Shown: piece after piece, positions 40,252 to 51,396 of the stretch
How positions within the stretch are numbered: position 1 is the stretch's first letter
Layout of the letters: the number at the start of each line of letters is the position of its first letter
Assembly (NCBI RefSeq): GCF_002797395.1
Contig: NZ_KZ454943.1
Location: 2,060,114-2,120,113, forward strand
Direction: 5' to 3'
Length of the DNA stretch: 60,000 nt
Origin: Bacillus solitudinis
GTDB taxonomy: Bacteria; Bacillota; Bacilli; Bacillales; Bacillaceae_D
The notes under the pieces: generated by a model
Databases searched by the model: none
The model's input: the letters and a program-made list of their open reading frames with translations, nothing else
What the model was told of the DNA's origin: nothing
Made by a program: the position numbers and the translations under genes

Positions 40252-41170
40252 TCTTCAATTAGGTAGTAAATTTGTGGGCAAGTGGCACACAAAGCCTTAT
40301 AAAATTATTCGTATTCTCGGCTCAGGTGCAACAGGAACTGTTTATTTAGCAGAGTCAGATATTGGCCAAGTTGCCTTAAAGGTCGGGGAAGATAACATGG
40401 CAATTACTTCCGAAGTCAATGTACTAAAGCATTTTTCGAAGGTCCAAGGTCAAGTTCTTGGACCTTCTTTACTAGATGTTGATGATTTGGTCATAGCACA
40501 AGGGACCTTTCCTTTTTATGCAATGGAATATTTAAAAGGAAAGAGTCTCATCGACTATACTCAAAACAAGGGAGCGGAATGGATAGGTATTCTTGTCATT
40601 CAGTTATTAGGAGATTTAGCTAGACTTCATAAGGAAGGATGGGTCTTTGGTGATTTAAAGCCAGATAACTTACTAGTTGTCGGTCCTCCACCACGCATTC
40701 GTTGGCTCGATGTGGGAGGGACGACATTAATAGGGCGTTCGATTAAGGAATATACGGAATTTTATGACCGAGGATATTGGGGGCTAGGTTCAAGGAAAGC
40801 TGAGCCCAGCTATGATTTATTTGCTGTTGCGATGATTGTTATTAACTGCATGTATCCAAAGCGATTTGATAAACAGGGAGAAAAACCGCTACAACAGTTA
40901 AAACAAAAGATAGAAGCCCACCCAGAACTAATGCCATATCGTGATGTTCTATTTAAGGCTCTTCAAGGTAAGTACAGTGAAGCAACATTCATGCGAAAGG
41001 ATGTTGTCCAAGCCATATCAAACCGGTCAAGCTATAAACATGTAGCGAAGAAAGAGACTCTTAAGAATAAGAAAAAAAAGAAAAAGTCATCCTATTTTGT
41101 TGAATTCTTTCTTCTATTCTCTTTTCTTATCCTGGCATATATCCTATACTTATTTGGACAAATGATGTAG
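40217..41170 (+). CDS. yabT: Hanks-type serine/threonine kinase YabT
   Basis: Sporulation-stage membrane kinase; in B. subtilis it is activated by DNA and phosphorylates RecA, among others. The 317-residue protein has the glycine loop GSGATGTVY, the VAIK-type lysine in VALKVG and the catalytic GDLKPDN. The usual HRD is FGD and DFG is DVG, features that may be normal for this family. A lysine-rich stretch of about ten residues precedes the single C-terminal membrane helix. There is no extracellular PASTA domain. GTG 40214 and ATG 40217 are both possible; neither has a strong ribosome site. Confidence 0.9.
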   Translation: MKNNSTKNPAYNLQLGSKFVGKWHTKPYKIIRILGSGATGTVYLAESDIGQVALKVGEDNMAITSEVNVLKHFSKVQGQVLGPSLLDVDDLVIAQGTFPFYAMEYLKGKSLIDYTQNKGAEWIGILVIQLLGDLARLHKEGWVFGDLKPDNLLVVGPPPRIRWLDVGGTTLIGRSIKEYTEFYDRGYWGLGSRKAEPSYDLFAVAMIVINCMYPKRFDKQGEKPLQQLKQKIEAHPELMPYRDVLFKALQGKYSEATFMRKDVVQAISNRSSYKHVAKKETLKNKKKKKKSSYFVEFFLLFSFLILAYILYLFGQMM

Positions 41171-41204
41171 GCATTTATTAGCCACATAGGATGGGGGCCC
41201 TTAC

Positions 41205-41957
41205 ATGAATGCAAATCGAATGATGGATATTTGCATGCTAGCAGGCGAAATTATGCTTACGTATGGAGCTGAAACCTACCGTGTAGAAGAAACACTTGAA
41301 CGGATGGCAAAGGCTTCAAATTTCAAAAACGTCCATAGCTTTGTAACGACAACAGGTATCTTTCTCTCATTTGAAGGAGAAGACGATCAAGATTTAATGC
41401 AAATGATTCGAGTCGATGACAGGATGCAAGATTTAAATAAAGTGACGCTCGTTAATCAATTATCACGAGAATATGTAAGTGGGTTTATCGACGCTGAAGA
41501 AGCGTTAAGCCAATTGCAGGCAATTATGAGGGCGCCCTTTAATTATTCAGCCCTTCTTCTGCACTTTTGCTCTGGTATAGCGGGTGGAGCATTTTCCTTT
41601 TTGTTTGGGGGAGGACTTATGGATACCATCCCAGCCTTTATTGCAGGGTTTTCCGCAAGTTGGTGTGTAGTAAAGTTGCAGGAATATATGAAGGTAAAGT
41701 TTTTTGCAGAATTTATGTCTGCTTTTTTGGGTGGCGTAGTTGCCATTTGTCTTGTCTTACTAGGCATTGGAGAGAATTTGGACCAAGTAATTATAGGTAC
41801 ACTAATGCCACTAGTGCCTGGTATTCCCCTTACTAATGCTGTTCGTGACCTTATGTCAGGAGATTTACTCGCTGGAGTTAGCCGAGGGGCTGAAGCAATT
41901 ATTACAGCACTTTCGATAGCGACAGGGATTGCCTTAGCTATTGCACTCCTACTATAG
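41205..41957 (+). CDS. Threonine/serine exporter, ThrE N-terminal-type subunit (YjjP-like)
   Basis: Membrane protein of the DUF1212/ThrE family, 250 residues. A soluble N-terminal half (about 1-115, MLAGEIMLTYGAETYRVEETLERM) precedes about five membrane helices (about 120-250). Together with the next gene it makes a split ThrE-type exporter for small amino or organic acids; substrate not known. The pair sits between yabT and tilS, where B. subtilis has no such genes as I recall, so it is an insertion or a lineage-specific retention. Confidence 0.85.
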   Translation: MNANRMMDICMLAGEIMLTYGAETYRVEETLERMAKASNFKNVHSFVTTTGIFLSFEGEDDQDLMQMIRVDDRMQDLNKVTLVNQLSREYVSGFIDAEEALSQLQAIMRAPFNYSALLLHFCSGIAGGAFSFLFGGGLMDTIPAFIAGFSASWCVVKLQEYMKVKFFAEFMSAFLGGVVAICLVLLGIGENLDQVIIGTLMPLVPGIPLTNAVRDLMSGDLLAGVSRGAEAIITALSIATGIALAIALLL

Positions 41958-41977
41958 AGTTCATAAAGGGGGATATT

Positions 41978-42427
41978 ATGGTAATAGAATTAGTATTTTG
42001 TTTTATGGCCACTGTGGCATTTGGTGTCATTTTTAATGTCCCAAAGCGAGTTGTTTGGTTAGGGGGGCTAGTCGGTACAATAGCTTGGTTTCTTTATTCA
42101 ACATTACCAGGCTTGGGGATTACGGTGGTTTTTGCAACAGCGGTTGCATCAATTGTCAGTGCAACATGTTCCCACCTTCTTGCTAAGTGGTACCGTGTTC
42201 CAGTAACTACGTTTAGTGTGCCTGGAATTATTCCGCTCGTGCCTGGAAGCCGGGCATATTTTACAATGCGAGCGTTTGTTGATGGGGACTATCTACTTGG
42301 TTTGCAGTTAGGGATTGAGACGATGCTTCAAGCAGGAGCCATTGCAGCTGGCCTTGTTTTTGCATTATCGATCTTCTCTTTCGGTAAAGGAGGAATTGGA
42401 CAGCGTTATGAAACAGGCCGTTCATAA
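41978..42427 (+). CDS. Threonine/serine exporter, ThrE C-terminal-type subunit (YjjB-like)
   Basis: Four-helix membrane protein of the DUF3815/ThrE2 family, 149 residues, with VPGIIPLVPGSRAYFTMRAFVDGDY, the conserved loop of this half. AAAGGGGG precedes the ATG, 20 bp after the first subunit. Its last 20 bases overlap the start of tilS in another frame. Confidence 0.85.
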   Translation: MVIELVFCFMATVAFGVIFNVPKRVVWLGGLVGTIAWFLYSTLPGLGITVVFATAVASIVSATCSHLLAKWYRVPVTTFSVPGIIPLVPGSRAYFTMRAFVDGDYLLGLQLGIETMLQAGAIAAGLVFALSIFSFGKGGIGQRYETGRS

Positions 42428-43808
42428 ATTTATTAAGAAACATCGGCTTTTTAATGGAGGAGAAACAGTCATTGTTGCCATTTCAGGAGGCCCTGACTCT
42501 ATGGCATTGCTCCATTACCTTTGGGAAGCACGTAAGATGTATCAAATTGATGTCTATGCAGCTCACGCTCATCATCAATTGAGAGAGACTGAGGCCGATG
42601 AGGATGAAGAATATATTGAAGCTTTTTGTAGAAATTTAGCCATTCCCCTTTTTCGGACTAAGTTAGATGTCAGAGGGTATGCCAAAAGCGAGCGAATGAA
42701 TATTCAGGCAGCAGGGAGACTTCTTAGATACCGGTGGTTTGATTCTTTATTGTCAGAAACGCCAAAAAGATATATTGCTACAGGTCACCATGGAGATGAC
42801 CAAGTAGAAACAGTGATGATGAAGTTAATTCGCGGATCAATTCCTTTTCATTTATCAGGAATTAGTGTGAAAAGAAAAATAGGAACAAGTGTCATTATTC
42901 GTCCATTTTTAGGAATAACCAAACAAGAAATTGAGCACTATTGTAAAGAAGAACAGATAAATCCTCGCCAAGACTCAAGCAACCAGTCTCATCACTATAC
43001 GCGAAATCGCTTCCGCTTTCATATGCTGCCGTTTATGAAAAAGGAAAATAAGCAAGTACATCACCATATACAACGTTATAGTGAATGGTTGGAAGAAGAT
43101 CAACAGTTTTTAATGGAGTTAGCTGAAAAAACGCTCTCATCTATTTCTCTTGAAAAAAGTGAACAATTGATAACAATTTCAAGAGAGGCTTTTATGAAAG
43201 TAAGCGTCCCTTTACAAAGAAGATTGATTCATCTAATATTAAAGTATATTACAGGGAAAAATTCACCAATTATTACATCTATACATATTGAACAGCTTCT
43301 TGAGTTGATTCATACTGATGCACCTTCTAATGAGGTTCATTTAACGGGTGACCTTTTTGTCTGGAGAGATTATCAGCTTTGTCATTTTACAAATGAAAAG
43401 AGAATGAAACTGTCCGAAGAGGAAAGACGTCTCTCCGTTCCCGGAGAAATTGAAACTGCCTTAGGTGTTATTAAAGCATACTACGCGGATGAAGAAACAT
43501 TCGAAGAGAATGAACAATTACTCATTCTCGATGCCCATGAGATTGTGTTACCATTGTTGACTCGTCAAAAACGGGAAGGTGACCGGATCGCAATCCAAGG
43601 AATAATGGGGACAAAGAAGCTTAGTCGCTTGTTTATTGACAAAAAAGTAAGTAAGCATTTGAGAGATGTCTGGCCGATAGTCGTTAGTGGTAATGGTGAA
43701 ATTCTTTGGGTACCTATGCTTCAGAAAGTACGAACGTTCGATGATGATTTACAAATACGAAAAAAACTCATACTATCATTTATACCTAATTCAAATGTAA
43801 AGAAATAA
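42408..43808 (+). CDS. tilS: tRNA(Ile)-lysidine synthetase
   Basis: Converts C34 of tRNA-Ile(CAU) to lysidine, so that AUA is read as Ile. The 466-residue protein has the PP-loop SGGPDSMALLHYL near residue 26, the GHHGDDQVET block and the RQDSSN motif, and a C-terminal substrate-binding domain (about 370-466). ATG 42408 matches the family; the best ribosome site AAAGGAGG is 14 bases away, which is long. A TTG at 42396 is in frame but only 2 bases from that site. Confidence 0.93.
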   Translation: MKQAVHKFIKKHRLFNGGETVIVAISGGPDSMALLHYLWEARKMYQIDVYAAHAHHQLRETEADEDEEYIEAFCRNLAIPLFRTKLDVRGYAKSERMNIQAAGRLLRYRWFDSLLSETPKRYIATGHHGDDQVETVMMKLIRGSIPFHLSGISVKRKIGTSVIIRPFLGITKQEIEHYCKEEQINPRQDSSNQSHHYTRNRFRFHMLPFMKKENKQVHHHIQRYSEWLEEDQQFLMELAEKTLSSISLEKSEQLITISREAFMKVSVPLQRRLIHLILKYITGKNSPIITSIHIEQLLELIHTDAPSNEVHLTGDLFVWRDYQLCHFTNEKRMKLSEEERRLSVPGEIETALGVIKAYYADEETFEENEQLLILDAHEIVLPLLTRQKREGDRIAIQGIMGTKKLSRLFIDKKVSKHLRDVWPIVVSGNGEILWVPMLQKVRTFDDDLQIRKKLILSFIPNSNVKK

Positions 43809-43843
43809 CGTATGATTTGTAAAAACAGGAGGGGTACACTAAC

Positions 43844-44386
43844 TTGATGAGGGACGAGATAAAAGAAATTCTTATTACTGAAGAAGAATTACAAGCGAAA
43901 GTAAGAGATTTAGGAAAACATATAACAGATGAGTACGAAAATCGTTTTCCGCTAGTTATTGGTGTTTTAAAAGGAGCTATGCCTTTTATGTCGGATTTGG
44001 TGAAGCGAATCGACACTCATATTGAAATGGACTTCATGGACGTTTCAAGTTATGGAAAAGGAATGGTTACCTCTGGTGAAGTGAAGATTTTGAAGGATTT
44101 AGATACATCTGTTGAAGGTAGGCACGTAATTATTGTTGAGGATATTATCGATAGTGGGTTAACGCTTAGTTATCTTATAAAATTGTTTCATTACCGAAAA
44201 GCAAGTTCTGTAAAAGTCGTTACACTGCTTGATAAGCCAGAGGGAAGAAAGGTCGATTTAGTACCGGATATCACTGGTTTTGTTGTTCCTGATGCTTTTG
44301 TTGTAGGGTATGGTCTTGATTTTGCGGAACGATATCGAAATTTGCCTTATATCGGTGTACTAAAACCTGAAATCTATGAGAGCTAA
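43844..44386 (+). CDS. hprT: Hypoxanthine phosphoribosyltransferase
   Basis: Salvages hypoxanthine and guanine with PRPP, 180 residues. In Bacillus it also interacts with FtsH and is part of the essential tilS-hprT-ftsH operon. The PRPP motif [12 protein letters not shown] is near residue 93, with [11 protein letters not shown] and [21 protein letters not shown] further on. TTG at 43844 is directly followed by ATG; AGGAGGGG spacing and alignment to the family start favour TTG. Confidence 0.95.
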   Translation: MMRDEIKEILITEEELQAKVRDLGKHITDEYENRFPLVIGVLKGAMPFMSDLVKRIDTHIEMDFMDVSSYGKGMVTSGEVKILKDLDTSVEGRHVIIVEDIIDSGLTLSYLIKLFHYRKASSVKVVTLLDKPEGRKVDLVPDITGFVVPDAFVVGYGLDFAERYRNLPYIGVLKPEIYES

Positions 44387-44455
44387 TATTTGTGAACAAA
44401 AGAACAGATGTGATACGATAAACAAAGCTTTGTTGCACGTGGGAGGAGGTCAAGA

Positions 44456-46465
44456 ATGAATCGGATATTTCGTAATACAATATTCTACTTACTTATATTT
44501 TTAGTCATAATTGGGATTGTGAGTGTATTTAGTTCAGATCAAACACAAACCGAAGAAGTTACGTTCAGTCAATTTATTGAACGCTTGGAGCAAGGTGACG
44601 TTCGTTCCCTGACCGTAAAGCCTGATCGACAAGTTTATTTAGTTACTGGGCAATTTACTAATCAGGAAAATGACGAAGGGTTCCAAACTAGGTTATTGAG
44701 AAGTGAGCAAACGGCTGAATTACTCGCTACCGCTCAAAATACCGCTGGTCTTGACCTTGAAGTTGAAGGTGCAGATGAAGCAAGTGGTTGGGTCACCTTT
44801 TTTACATCGATTATTCCGTTTATTATTATTTTCATACTCTTTTTCTTCTTACTGAGCCAAGCTCAAGGTGGCGGTAGCCGCGTAATGAATTTTGGTAAAT
44901 CAAAGGCGAAAATGGTCAGTGATGATAAGAAGAAAGCGAAATTCAAAGATGTCGCTGGTGCAGATGAGGAGAAGCAAGAACTTATTGAGGTTGTTGAATT
45001 CTTAAAAGACCCTCGGAAGTTCTCTGCTATTGGTGCACGTATACCTAAAGGGGTTCTTCTTGTAGGTCCTCCTGGAACAGGTAAAACGTTGCTTGCGCGA
45101 GCAGTTTCTGGTGAAGCAGGCGTACCATTTTTCTCAATCAGTGGTTCAGACTTCGTTGAAATGTTTGTCGGGGTTGGGGCATCGCGTGTTCGTGATTTAT
45201 TTGAAAATGCTAAGAAGAATGCACCTTGTATCATTTTTATTGATGAAATTGATGCTGTCGGTCGGCAACGTGGGGCCGGTCTTGGTGGGGGGCATGATGA
45301 GCGTGAGCAAACGTTAAATCAGTTACTCGTTGAGATGGATGGCTTTAGTGCCAATGAAGGGATTATTATTATTGCCGCTACAAACCGCGCCGATATACTA
45401 GATCCTGCCTTGTTACGTCCGGGACGTTTTGACCGTCAAATTCAAGTGAATCGTCCTGATGTGAATGGTCGTCGTGATGTTCTAAAGGTACATGCTCAGA
45501 ACAAACCGTTAAATGACGATGTTGATTTAGAAACAATTGCTACAAGAACACCTGGATTTTCTGGGGCTGATCTTGAAAACTTATTGAATGAGGCTGCTTT
45601 AATCGCAGCGAGACAAGACAATAAGAAAATTAGTATGATTCATATTGAAGAGGCGATTGATCGGGTCATTGCTGGACCGGCTAAGAAAAGCCGCGTGATT
45701 TCTCCGAAAGAAAAGAATATAGTTGCTTGGCATGAAGCAGGTCATACTGTGGTTGGAGTTAAGCTTGAGAATGCAGATATGGTACATAAGGTTACTATTG
45801 TACCTCGAGGAATGGCTGGTGGATATGCGGTCATGCTTCCAAAAGAAGACCGTTACTTCATGACGGAGCCAGAGCTTCTTGATAAAATTATTGGTTTGCT
45901 CGGGGGACGTGTGGCTGAGGAAGTACAATTCGGAGAGGTTAGTACAGGTGCTCATAACGATTTCCAACGTGCAACAGGAATTGCACGGAAAATGGTTACT
46001 GAGTACGGAATGAGCGAGAAGCTCGGACCGATGCAATTTATATCAGGATCAGGCGGGCAAGTATTTCTTGGACGCGACATTCAAAACGAACAAAATTATA
46101 GTGACGCCATTGCATATGAAATTGACCTTGAAGTTCAACGAATTATTAAAGAGTGCTATGTGCGTTGTAAGGAAATCATTACAGAAAATAAAGCGAGTTT
46201 AGACTTAGTAGCTGAAACGTTACTTAAGCTTGAAACGCTTGATGCAGAACAAATTAAGTCCTTAATAAATGAAGGAAAGCTTCCGGACAATCATCATACA
46301 AATGCTCATAAGCAGAAGGATGATGGCCAGGAATCAGATATGAAGGTTAATATTCATTCTAAAAAAGATGAAAAACCTACAGATTCTGATAAGCCTGAAC
46401 AACCTTCGGAAGAATCAATCTCTGAGGATTCATCGACTAAGGAAGATCCAAAGAAGAATGACTAA
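44456..46465 (+). CDS. ftsH: ATP-dependent zinc metalloprotease FtsH
   Basis: Membrane AAA protease that degrades misassembled membrane proteins and regulators, including Spo0A-control factors. The 669 residues have membrane helices at about 7-25 and 108-128. AAA Walker A GPPGTGKT is at 204-211, FIDEIDAVG and the second region of homology follow, and the zinc site is HEAGH (426-430). The C-terminal tail is acidic and Lys/Ser-rich, probably disordered. GGGAGGAGG precedes the ATG. Confidence 0.97.
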   Translation: MNRIFRNTIFYLLIFLVIIGIVSVFSSDQTQTEEVTFSQFIERLEQGDVRSLTVKPDRQVYLVTGQFTNQENDEGFQTRLLRSEQTAELLATAQNTAGLDLEVEGADEASGWVTFFTSIIPFIIIFILFFFLLSQAQGGGSRVMNFGKSKAKMVSDDKKKAKFKDVAGADEEKQELIEVVEFLKDPRKFSAIGARIPKGVLLVGPPGTGKTLLARAVSGEAGVPFFSISGSDFVEMFVGVGASRVRDLFENAKKNAPCIIFIDEIDAVGRQRGAGLGGGHDEREQTLNQLLVEMDGFSANEGIIIIAATNRADILDPALLRPGRFDRQIQVNRPDVNGRRDVLKVHAQNKPLNDDVDLETIATRTPGFSGADLENLLNEAALIAARQDNKKISMIHIEEAIDRVIAGPAKKSRVISPKEKNIVAWHEAGHTVVGVKLENADMVHKVTIVPRGMAGGYAVMLPKEDRYFMTEPELLDKIIGLLGGRVAEEVQFGEVSTGAHNDFQRATGIARKMVTEYGMSEKLGPMQFISGSGGQVFLGRDIQNEQNYSDAIAYEIDLEVQRIIKECYVRCKEIITENKASLDLVAETLLKLETLDAEQIKSLINEGKLPDNHHTNAHKQKDDGQESDMKVNIHSKKDEKPTDSDKPEQPSEESISEDSSTKEDPKKND

Positions 46466-46475
46466 TGAACATGGA

Positions 46476-46506
46476 GAGGATGTCCGCAATTGACATCCTC
46501 TTTTTT
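46476..46506 (+). terminator. Terminator after ftsH
   Basis: A 9-bp perfect stem GAGGATGTC/GACATCCTC with a 7-base loop and six T. Confidence 0.95.
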
Positions 46507-46549
46507 CTACTCGATTGTCCATACCAAGACATAAAGGTTGCGATTTGGA

Positions 46550-47329
46550 ATGATTTTAGTAATAGATGTTGGGAACACAAATATTGTTTTAGGTGTTTAC
46601 GAAGGAAAAGAGCTTCTTCATCATTGGAGGATGGCGACAAGCCGTCAGAAAACAGAGGATGAATATGCGATGGTGGTCAAAACGTTTTTTGATCACGAAA
46701 AGCTTAGTTTTGATAATGTGGAAGGTATTATTATTTCTTCAGTGGTCCCCCCCATTATGTTTTCATTAGAACAAATGTGCAAAAAATATTTTCAGTTACA
46801 GCCGATGATTATTGGGCCTGGAATTAAAACAGGTCTAAATATTAAGTATGAAAATCCTAGAGAGGTTGGTGCTGACAGAATTGTTAATGCTGTAGCTGGC
46901 ATTCATTTATATGGAAGTCCGCTTATCATTGTCGACTTTGGAACAGCAACAACCTATTGCTATATCGATGAAAAGCAACAATATTTAGGTGGCGCTATCG
47001 CACCTGGGATCTCAATTTCCACGGAAGCACTTTATACAAGGGCCTCTAAGCTTCCGCGTATTGAAATTGCTAAGCCTATAAACGTATTGGGGAAAAACAC
47101 AATTCATGCGATGCAAGCAGGGATATTCTATGGATATGTTGGACAAGTTGATGGTATTGTCACTCGTCTAAAGGAGCAAGCCTCCTCAAATCCGACTGTT
47201 ATCGCAACAGGGGGGCTGGCTACGCTTATTGCAGAAGAAGCATCCTCAATTGATGTAGTCGACCGCTTTCTAACATTGAAAGGACTTCAAATGATTTACG
47301 AAAAAAATGCTAAGGTGAAGGAGAGATAA
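46550..47329 (+). CDS. coaX: Type III pantothenate kinase
   Basis: First step of coenzyme A synthesis; the type III enzyme of the ASKHA fold, 259 residues. [19 protein letters not shown] at the start holds the phosphate loop. GADRIVNAV and [12 protein letters not shown] carry the substrate aspartates, and ATGGLA is near the end. A TTG at 46538 is in frame, but ATG 46550 aligns with the family. The ribosome site is weak. hslO starts 2 bp after its stop. Confidence 0.95.
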   Translation: MILVIDVGNTNIVLGVYEGKELLHHWRMATSRQKTEDEYAMVVKTFFDHEKLSFDNVEGIIISSVVPPIMFSLEQMCKKYFQLQPMIIGPGIKTGLNIKYENPREVGADRIVNAVAGIHLYGSPLIIVDFGTATTYCYIDEKQQYLGGAIAPGISISTEALYTRASKLPRIEIAKPINVLGKNTIHAMQAGIFYGYVGQVDGIVTRLKEQASSNPTVIATGGLATLIAEEASSIDVVDRFLTLKGLQMIYEKNAKVKER

Positions 47330-47330
47330 A

Positions 47331-48209
47331 ATGGGCGATTATTTAATAAAATCGACTGGATTTGAAGGGAAAGTGCGGGCGTATGCTCTAGTAGCCACTG
47401 ATATGGTCAATGAAGCTGTTCGGCGCCAAGGGACCTGGCCGACAGCATCTGCAGCACTTGGACGAGCGATGATGGCAAGCACCATGATAGCGACAATGTC
47501 AAAAGGGGATGCTAAGGTAACGGTAAAGATAGAAGGGAAAGGACCCATAGGTGCAATAATTATTGATAGCAATACAAAAGGTGAAACAAGGGGTTATGTC
47601 AGCAACCCACAAACTCATTTTGATTTAAATGCGCAAGGAAAGCTGGATGTTGCCAGGGCAGTGGGCACTGATGGATATTTATCAGTGGTTAAAGATATTG
47701 GGATGAGAGATAATTTTACAGGTAGTGTACCACTTGTATCGGGCGAATTAGGCGAAGACTTTACCTATTATTTTGCTTCATCGGAACAGACTCCTTCATC
47801 TGTAGGTGTAGGCGTTCTAGTTAACCCAGATAATTCAATTCTTGCAGCAGGAGGCTTCGTTATTCAATTAATGCCTGGAGCTGACGAGGCGATTATTGAG
47901 GAGATCGAAAATCGCTTAAAATCCATTCCACCTGTTTCAAAAATGGTTGAAGCCGGCATGCCACCAGAAGAGATGCTAAATGCACTACTTGGCGATGGTA
48001 ATTTCAAGATCCTTGATAAGATGCCGATTTCCTTTTCATGTAATTGTTCAAAGCAACGAGTGGCCAATGCAATTATTAGCTTAGGTAAAGAGGAAATTAG
48101 AGATATGGTCGAGAAAGATGGTGGGGCAGAAACACGTTGTAACTTCTGTAACGAAGTATACCAATTCTCTGCTGATGACTTGGAAGAGCTTTATACTGAA
48201 TCAAAATAA
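47331..48209 (+). CDS. hslO: Hsp33 redox-regulated chaperone
   Basis: Holdase switched on by oxidation and heat. The 292-residue protein has the four zinc-ligand cysteines as SCNCS near residue 237 and RCNFCNE near residue 271. When oxidised, these form disulfides. AAGGAGAG precedes the ATG. In B. subtilis a PrsA-like gene (yacD) lies between this and cysK; here only a promoter region is present. Confidence 0.96.
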   Translation: MGDYLIKSTGFEGKVRAYALVATDMVNEAVRRQGTWPTASAALGRAMMASTMIATMSKGDAKVTVKIEGKGPIGAIIIDSNTKGETRGYVSNPQTHFDLNAQGKLDVARAVGTDGYLSVVKDIGMRDNFTGSVPLVSGELGEDFTYYFASSEQTPSSVGVGVLVNPDNSILAAGGFVIQLMPGADEAIIEEIENRLKSIPPVSKMVEAGMPPEEMLNALLGDGNFKILDKMPISFSCNCSKQRVANAIISLGKEEIRDMVEKDGGAETRCNFCNEVYQFSADDLEELYTESK

Positions 48210-48235
48210 AAAATGGTAAAATGATAATCTATCAA

Positions 48236-48264
48236 TTGACGGATATAAAAACGTTTGTTATCAT
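48236..48264 (+). promoter_or_regulatory. Sigma-A promoter of cysK
   Basis: TTGACG (48236-48241), 17 bp, TATCAT (48259-48264). cysK is CymR-controlled in B. subtilis; I could not define a convincing CymR site. Confidence 0.65.
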
Positions 48265-48311
48265 AAATTTAATAAAACCAATAAAGTTACTTGGAATTAG
48301 GAGGCCGAATG

Positions 48312-49235
48312 ATGAAAGTTGTAAATTCAATTACGGATTTAATTGGGCAAACGCCACTAGTAAAGCTTAATCGTCTTGTTTCTGAAAAGCATGCTGATGT
48401 CTATTTGAAGCTTGAGTACATGAACCCAGGTAGTAGTGTTAAGGATCGTATTGGCTTAGCCATGATCGAAGCAGCAGAAAAGGCTGGTAAAATCAAGCCA
48501 GGTGATACAATCGTTGAGCCGACAAGCGGCAATACAGGTATCGGTCTTGCAATGGTTGCTGCAGCAAAAGGATACAAAGCAAAGCTTGTTATGCCTGAAA
48601 CAATGAGTTTAGAGCGTCGTAACTTACTTCGCGCATATGGTGCTGATCTTGTTTTAACACCAGGTCCAGAAGGTATGGGTGGAGCAATTCGTAAAGCTAC
48701 TGCTTTAGCTGAAGAAGAAGGTTACTTTATGCCTCAACAATTTGAGAATGAAGCAAACCCTGCAATTCATCGTGAAACAACAGGTAAGGAACTTCTAGAG
48801 CAAGCCGAGGGGCAATTAGACGGTTTTGTATCAGGTATTGGTACAGGTGGTACGATTACAGGTGCTGGAGGTTTCTTAAAAGAACATTTCCCGAATCTTC
48901 AAATCGCTGCAGTTGAGCCTAAAGATTCACCGATCTTATCTGGAGGAAATCCTGGTCCACATAAAATTCAAGGAATTGGTGCTGGCTTTGTACCGAAAAT
49001 TTTAGACACAAAAGTATATGATGAAGTTATCCAAGTAACAACTGAGGAAGCATTTGATTATGCGCGTCGTGCAGCAAAAGAAGAAGGAATACTAGGGGGT
49101 ATCTCGTCTGGTGCGGCCATCTTTGCGGCTCTTCAATTAGCTGAAAAGCTTGGAGCTGGTAAGAAAGTCGTTGCGATTATTCCTTCAAATGGTGAGCGTT
49201 ACCTAAGCACACCACTTTATAACTTTGAAGATTAA
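48312..49235 (+). CDS. cysK: Cysteine synthase A
   Basis: O-acetylserine sulfhydrylase, PLP fold type II, 307 residues. The PLP lysine is K44 in NPGSSVKDR. The phosphate loop is SGNTGIG with TSGNTG binding the substrate, and [10 protein letters not shown] is near residue 176. Of the ATGs at 48309 and 48312, the second is 7 bases from GGAGG and matches the family. The frame is also open upstream to a TTG-like position that is not needed. Ends in a strong terminator. Confidence 0.96.
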   Translation: MKVVNSITDLIGQTPLVKLNRLVSEKHADVYLKLEYMNPGSSVKDRIGLAMIEAAEKAGKIKPGDTIVEPTSGNTGIGLAMVAAAKGYKAKLVMPETMSLERRNLLRAYGADLVLTPGPEGMGGAIRKATALAEEEGYFMPQQFENEANPAIHRETTGKELLEQAEGQLDGFVSGIGTGGTITGAGGFLKEHFPNLQIAAVEPKDSPILSGGNPGPHKIQGIGAGFVPKILDTKVYDEVIQVTTEEAFDYARRAAKEEGILGGISSGAAIFAALQLAEKLGAGKKVVAIIPSNGERYLSTPLYNFED

Positions 49236-49254
49236 TGAGTTATTAAAATTTTTA

Positions 49255-49284
49255 AGCAGTCCTAATTGATTAGGACTGCTTTTC
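49255..49284 (+). terminator. Terminator after cysK
   Basis: An 11-bp perfect stem AGCAGTCCTAA/TTAGGACTGCT with a 4-base loop and a TTTTCTTCTTTTT tract. Confidence 0.95.
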
Positions 49285-49339
49285 TTCTTTTTCGATGTCA
49301 TGTAGAATAGATAAAAAGGAATAAACGGGAGTGAAGCCC

Positions 49340-50785
49340 TTGCAACTAAAACAAAAACAGAAAAGCTGGATGAGCAAGGCTAAATCATTTACGATGAAAG
49401 CGGAAGATTGGTTTGCTCGTTATAAGCAATTGGCCGTTAATCACCCTAGACACATTCTCTTGGAAAGTGGACGTGGTGGAACATATAGTATTATTGGTTT
49501 ACATCCTTTTGCAGTTATTGAAGGTAAGGGAGACAAGCTAACCGTTGAAATCGACAATCAAAAGTATACGAAAACGGGATCTCTTCTAACTTTAATGAAA
49601 GAAGTGATGAAGGAATATCAAAGTGAATCTATTCCTGAATTACCTCCTTTTCAAGGGGGAGCCATTGGTTACCTAAGCTATGATATCGTTCGAGAAATCG
49701 AAAAAATTCCATCAGATGCAGAAGATGATTTAAACTTACCAGATTTATATTTCATGCTTTTTCACGATGTCTTTATTTATGAGCACAAAAAAGAGAAGAT
49801 GTGGATCATTGTCCATGGAGAAAAAGGAACGGAAGATGCTATCCAAAAGCGCCTTATTGATCATGAAAAGATGTGGAATGAAGTAAATGCCCATTTCGAT
49901 TGGACGGGGAGTCCTTTTGAAGGCGAGCAGCACTTGACGTCTTCATTAAGTGAGCAAGCCTTTGGTGAAGCGGTTGAAAAAATTCGTGGTTATATCCAAG
50001 CTGGCGATGTGTTTCAAGTTAATTTATCAGTCCGTCAGTCAAAAAAAATGAAAACCGATCCTTTTCATGTGTATGATGTTCTAAGAAGACTGAATCCTTC
50101 ACCATATATGAGTTATCTGCATACACCAGAATTTCAATTTGTGAGTGCTTCTCCGGAATTGCTTGTGAAAAAACAAGGATCCGAAGTAAGTACAAGACCT
50201 ATTGCTGGGACTCGTTCAAGAGGTAAGAATGAAACTGAGGATGCTGTATTGGCAGCAACGCTTATCGAAAATGAAAAGGAACGAGCAGAGCATATTATGA
50301 TGGTAGATTTGGAGCGCAATGACTTAGGTCGAGTGTGTAAGTATGGGACTGTTGGTGTAAACGAGCTAATGGTTATCGAGAAGTATTCACATGTCATGCA
50401 TATTGTTTCTAATGTTCAAGGGGTGATTAGAGACGATGTAGATTTATATGATATCATTCGTGCCACGTTTCCTGGCGGGACTATTACAGGGGCTCCAAAG
50501 GTCCGAACGATGGAGATTATTGAAGAACTCGAACCTGTGAGAAGAGGGGTTTATACTGGTTCTATCGGCTGGATTGGGTTTAACGACGAAATGGAGTTGA
50601 ATATTGCAATTCGAACGATGGTTTGCAAGGATGAATATGCTTATGTTCAAGCAGGTGCAGGGATTGTCATTGACTCGAATCCTCGCTATGAATACAAAGA
50701 GTCATTGAAAAAAGCAAAAGCCTTATGGCGTGCGCTTGAGTTGAGTGAAGAAGAGATTGCACAAAAAAAAGTCCAGCTGAGCTGA
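49340..50785 (+). CDS. pabB: Aminodeoxychorismate synthase component I
   Basis: Converts chorismate to 4-amino-4-deoxychorismate with ammonia from PabA, opening the p-aminobenzoate branch of folate synthesis. The 481-residue chorismate-binding protein has [23 protein letters not shown], the [10 protein letters not shown] block and [26 protein letters not shown] at 49331 is in frame, but its nearest ribosome site overlaps it; TTG 49340 is 6 bases from GGAGTGA. Leads the pabB-pabA-pabC-folP-folB-folK run. Confidence 0.93.
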   Translation: MQLKQKQKSWMSKAKSFTMKAEDWFARYKQLAVNHPRHILLESGRGGTYSIIGLHPFAVIEGKGDKLTVEIDNQKYTKTGSLLTLMKEVMKEYQSESIPELPPFQGGAIGYLSYDIVREIEKIPSDAEDDLNLPDLYFMLFHDVFIYEHKKEKMWIIVHGEKGTEDAIQKRLIDHEKMWNEVNAHFDWTGSPFEGEQHLTSSLSEQAFGEAVEKIRGYIQAGDVFQVNLSVRQSKKMKTDPFHVYDVLRRLNPSPYMSYLHTPEFQFVSASPELLVKKQGSEVSTRPIAGTRSRGKNETEDAVLAATLIENEKERAEHIMMVDLERNDLGRVCKYGTVGVNELMVIEKYSHVMHIVSNVQGVIRDDVDLYDIIRATFPGGTITGAPKVRTMEIIEELEPVRRGVYTGSIGWIGFNDEMELNIAIRTMVCKDEYAYVQAGAGIVIDSNPRYEYKESLKKAKALWRALELSEEEIAQKKVQLS

Positions 50786-50799
50786 GGAGGAAGAGCAAA

Positions 50800-51396
50800 A
50801 TGATTCTGATGATTGATAACTATGATTCTTTTACGTATAACCTTGTTCAATATTTAGGTGAAATGGGACATGAGCTCGTTGTTAAACGCAATGACCAAAT
50901 AACAATTCAAGAAATTGAAGTGATGAATCCAGATTATTTAATGATATCACCTGGCCCTTGTAGCCCAAATGAGGCAGGGATAAGTTTAGAAGCGATCAAA
51001 CACTTTGCAGGGAAGATTCCTATATTCGGTGTTTGTTTAGGACACCAATCAATTGCTCAAGTGTTTGGTGGTGACGTTATTCGAGCCGATCGATTAATGC
51101 ATGGGAAAACCTCTGCTATAAACCATAATCAGCAAACCGTTTTCGCAGGGATTGTGTCACCATTTACGGCAACGCGGTATCATTCATTAATTGTTAAGCG
51201 TGATACATTTCCTGACTGTTTAGAGATTACCGCAGAAACAGAAGAAGGAGAAATTATGGCCCTTCGGCATCGTGAACTTGCGGTAGAGGGTGTTCAGTTT
51301 CACCCGGAATCAATTATGACAGATGCGGGTAAGCAGCTACTACGTAATTTTCTTGATACCTACAAGAAGGAACAACCCCCATGTACATCTATATAG
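50800..51396 (+). CDS. pabA: Glutamine amidotransferase for PABA/anthranilate synthesis
   Basis: Class I glutaminase supplying ammonia to PabB and, in Bacillus, also to TrpE because the trp operon often lacks its own. The 198-residue protein has the nucleophile C79 in GVCLGHQ and the His/Glu pair in VQFHPES. GAGGAGG precedes the ATG. It overlaps pabC by 16 bases. Confidence 0.95.
   Translation: MILMIDNYDSFTYNLVQYLGEMGHELVVKRNDQITIQEIEVMNPDYLMISPGPCSPNEAGISLEAIKHFAGKIPIFGVCLGHQSIAQVFGGDVIRADRLMHGKTSAINHNQQTVFAGIVSPFTATRYHSLIVKRDTFPDCLEITAETEEGEIMALRHRELAVEGVQFHPESIMTDAGKQLLRNFLDTYKKEQPPCTSI

Noticed and set aside
45599-46036. Minus-strand 145-residue frame inside ftsH
   Set aside because: Opposes the protease domain of ftsH and has no independent support.
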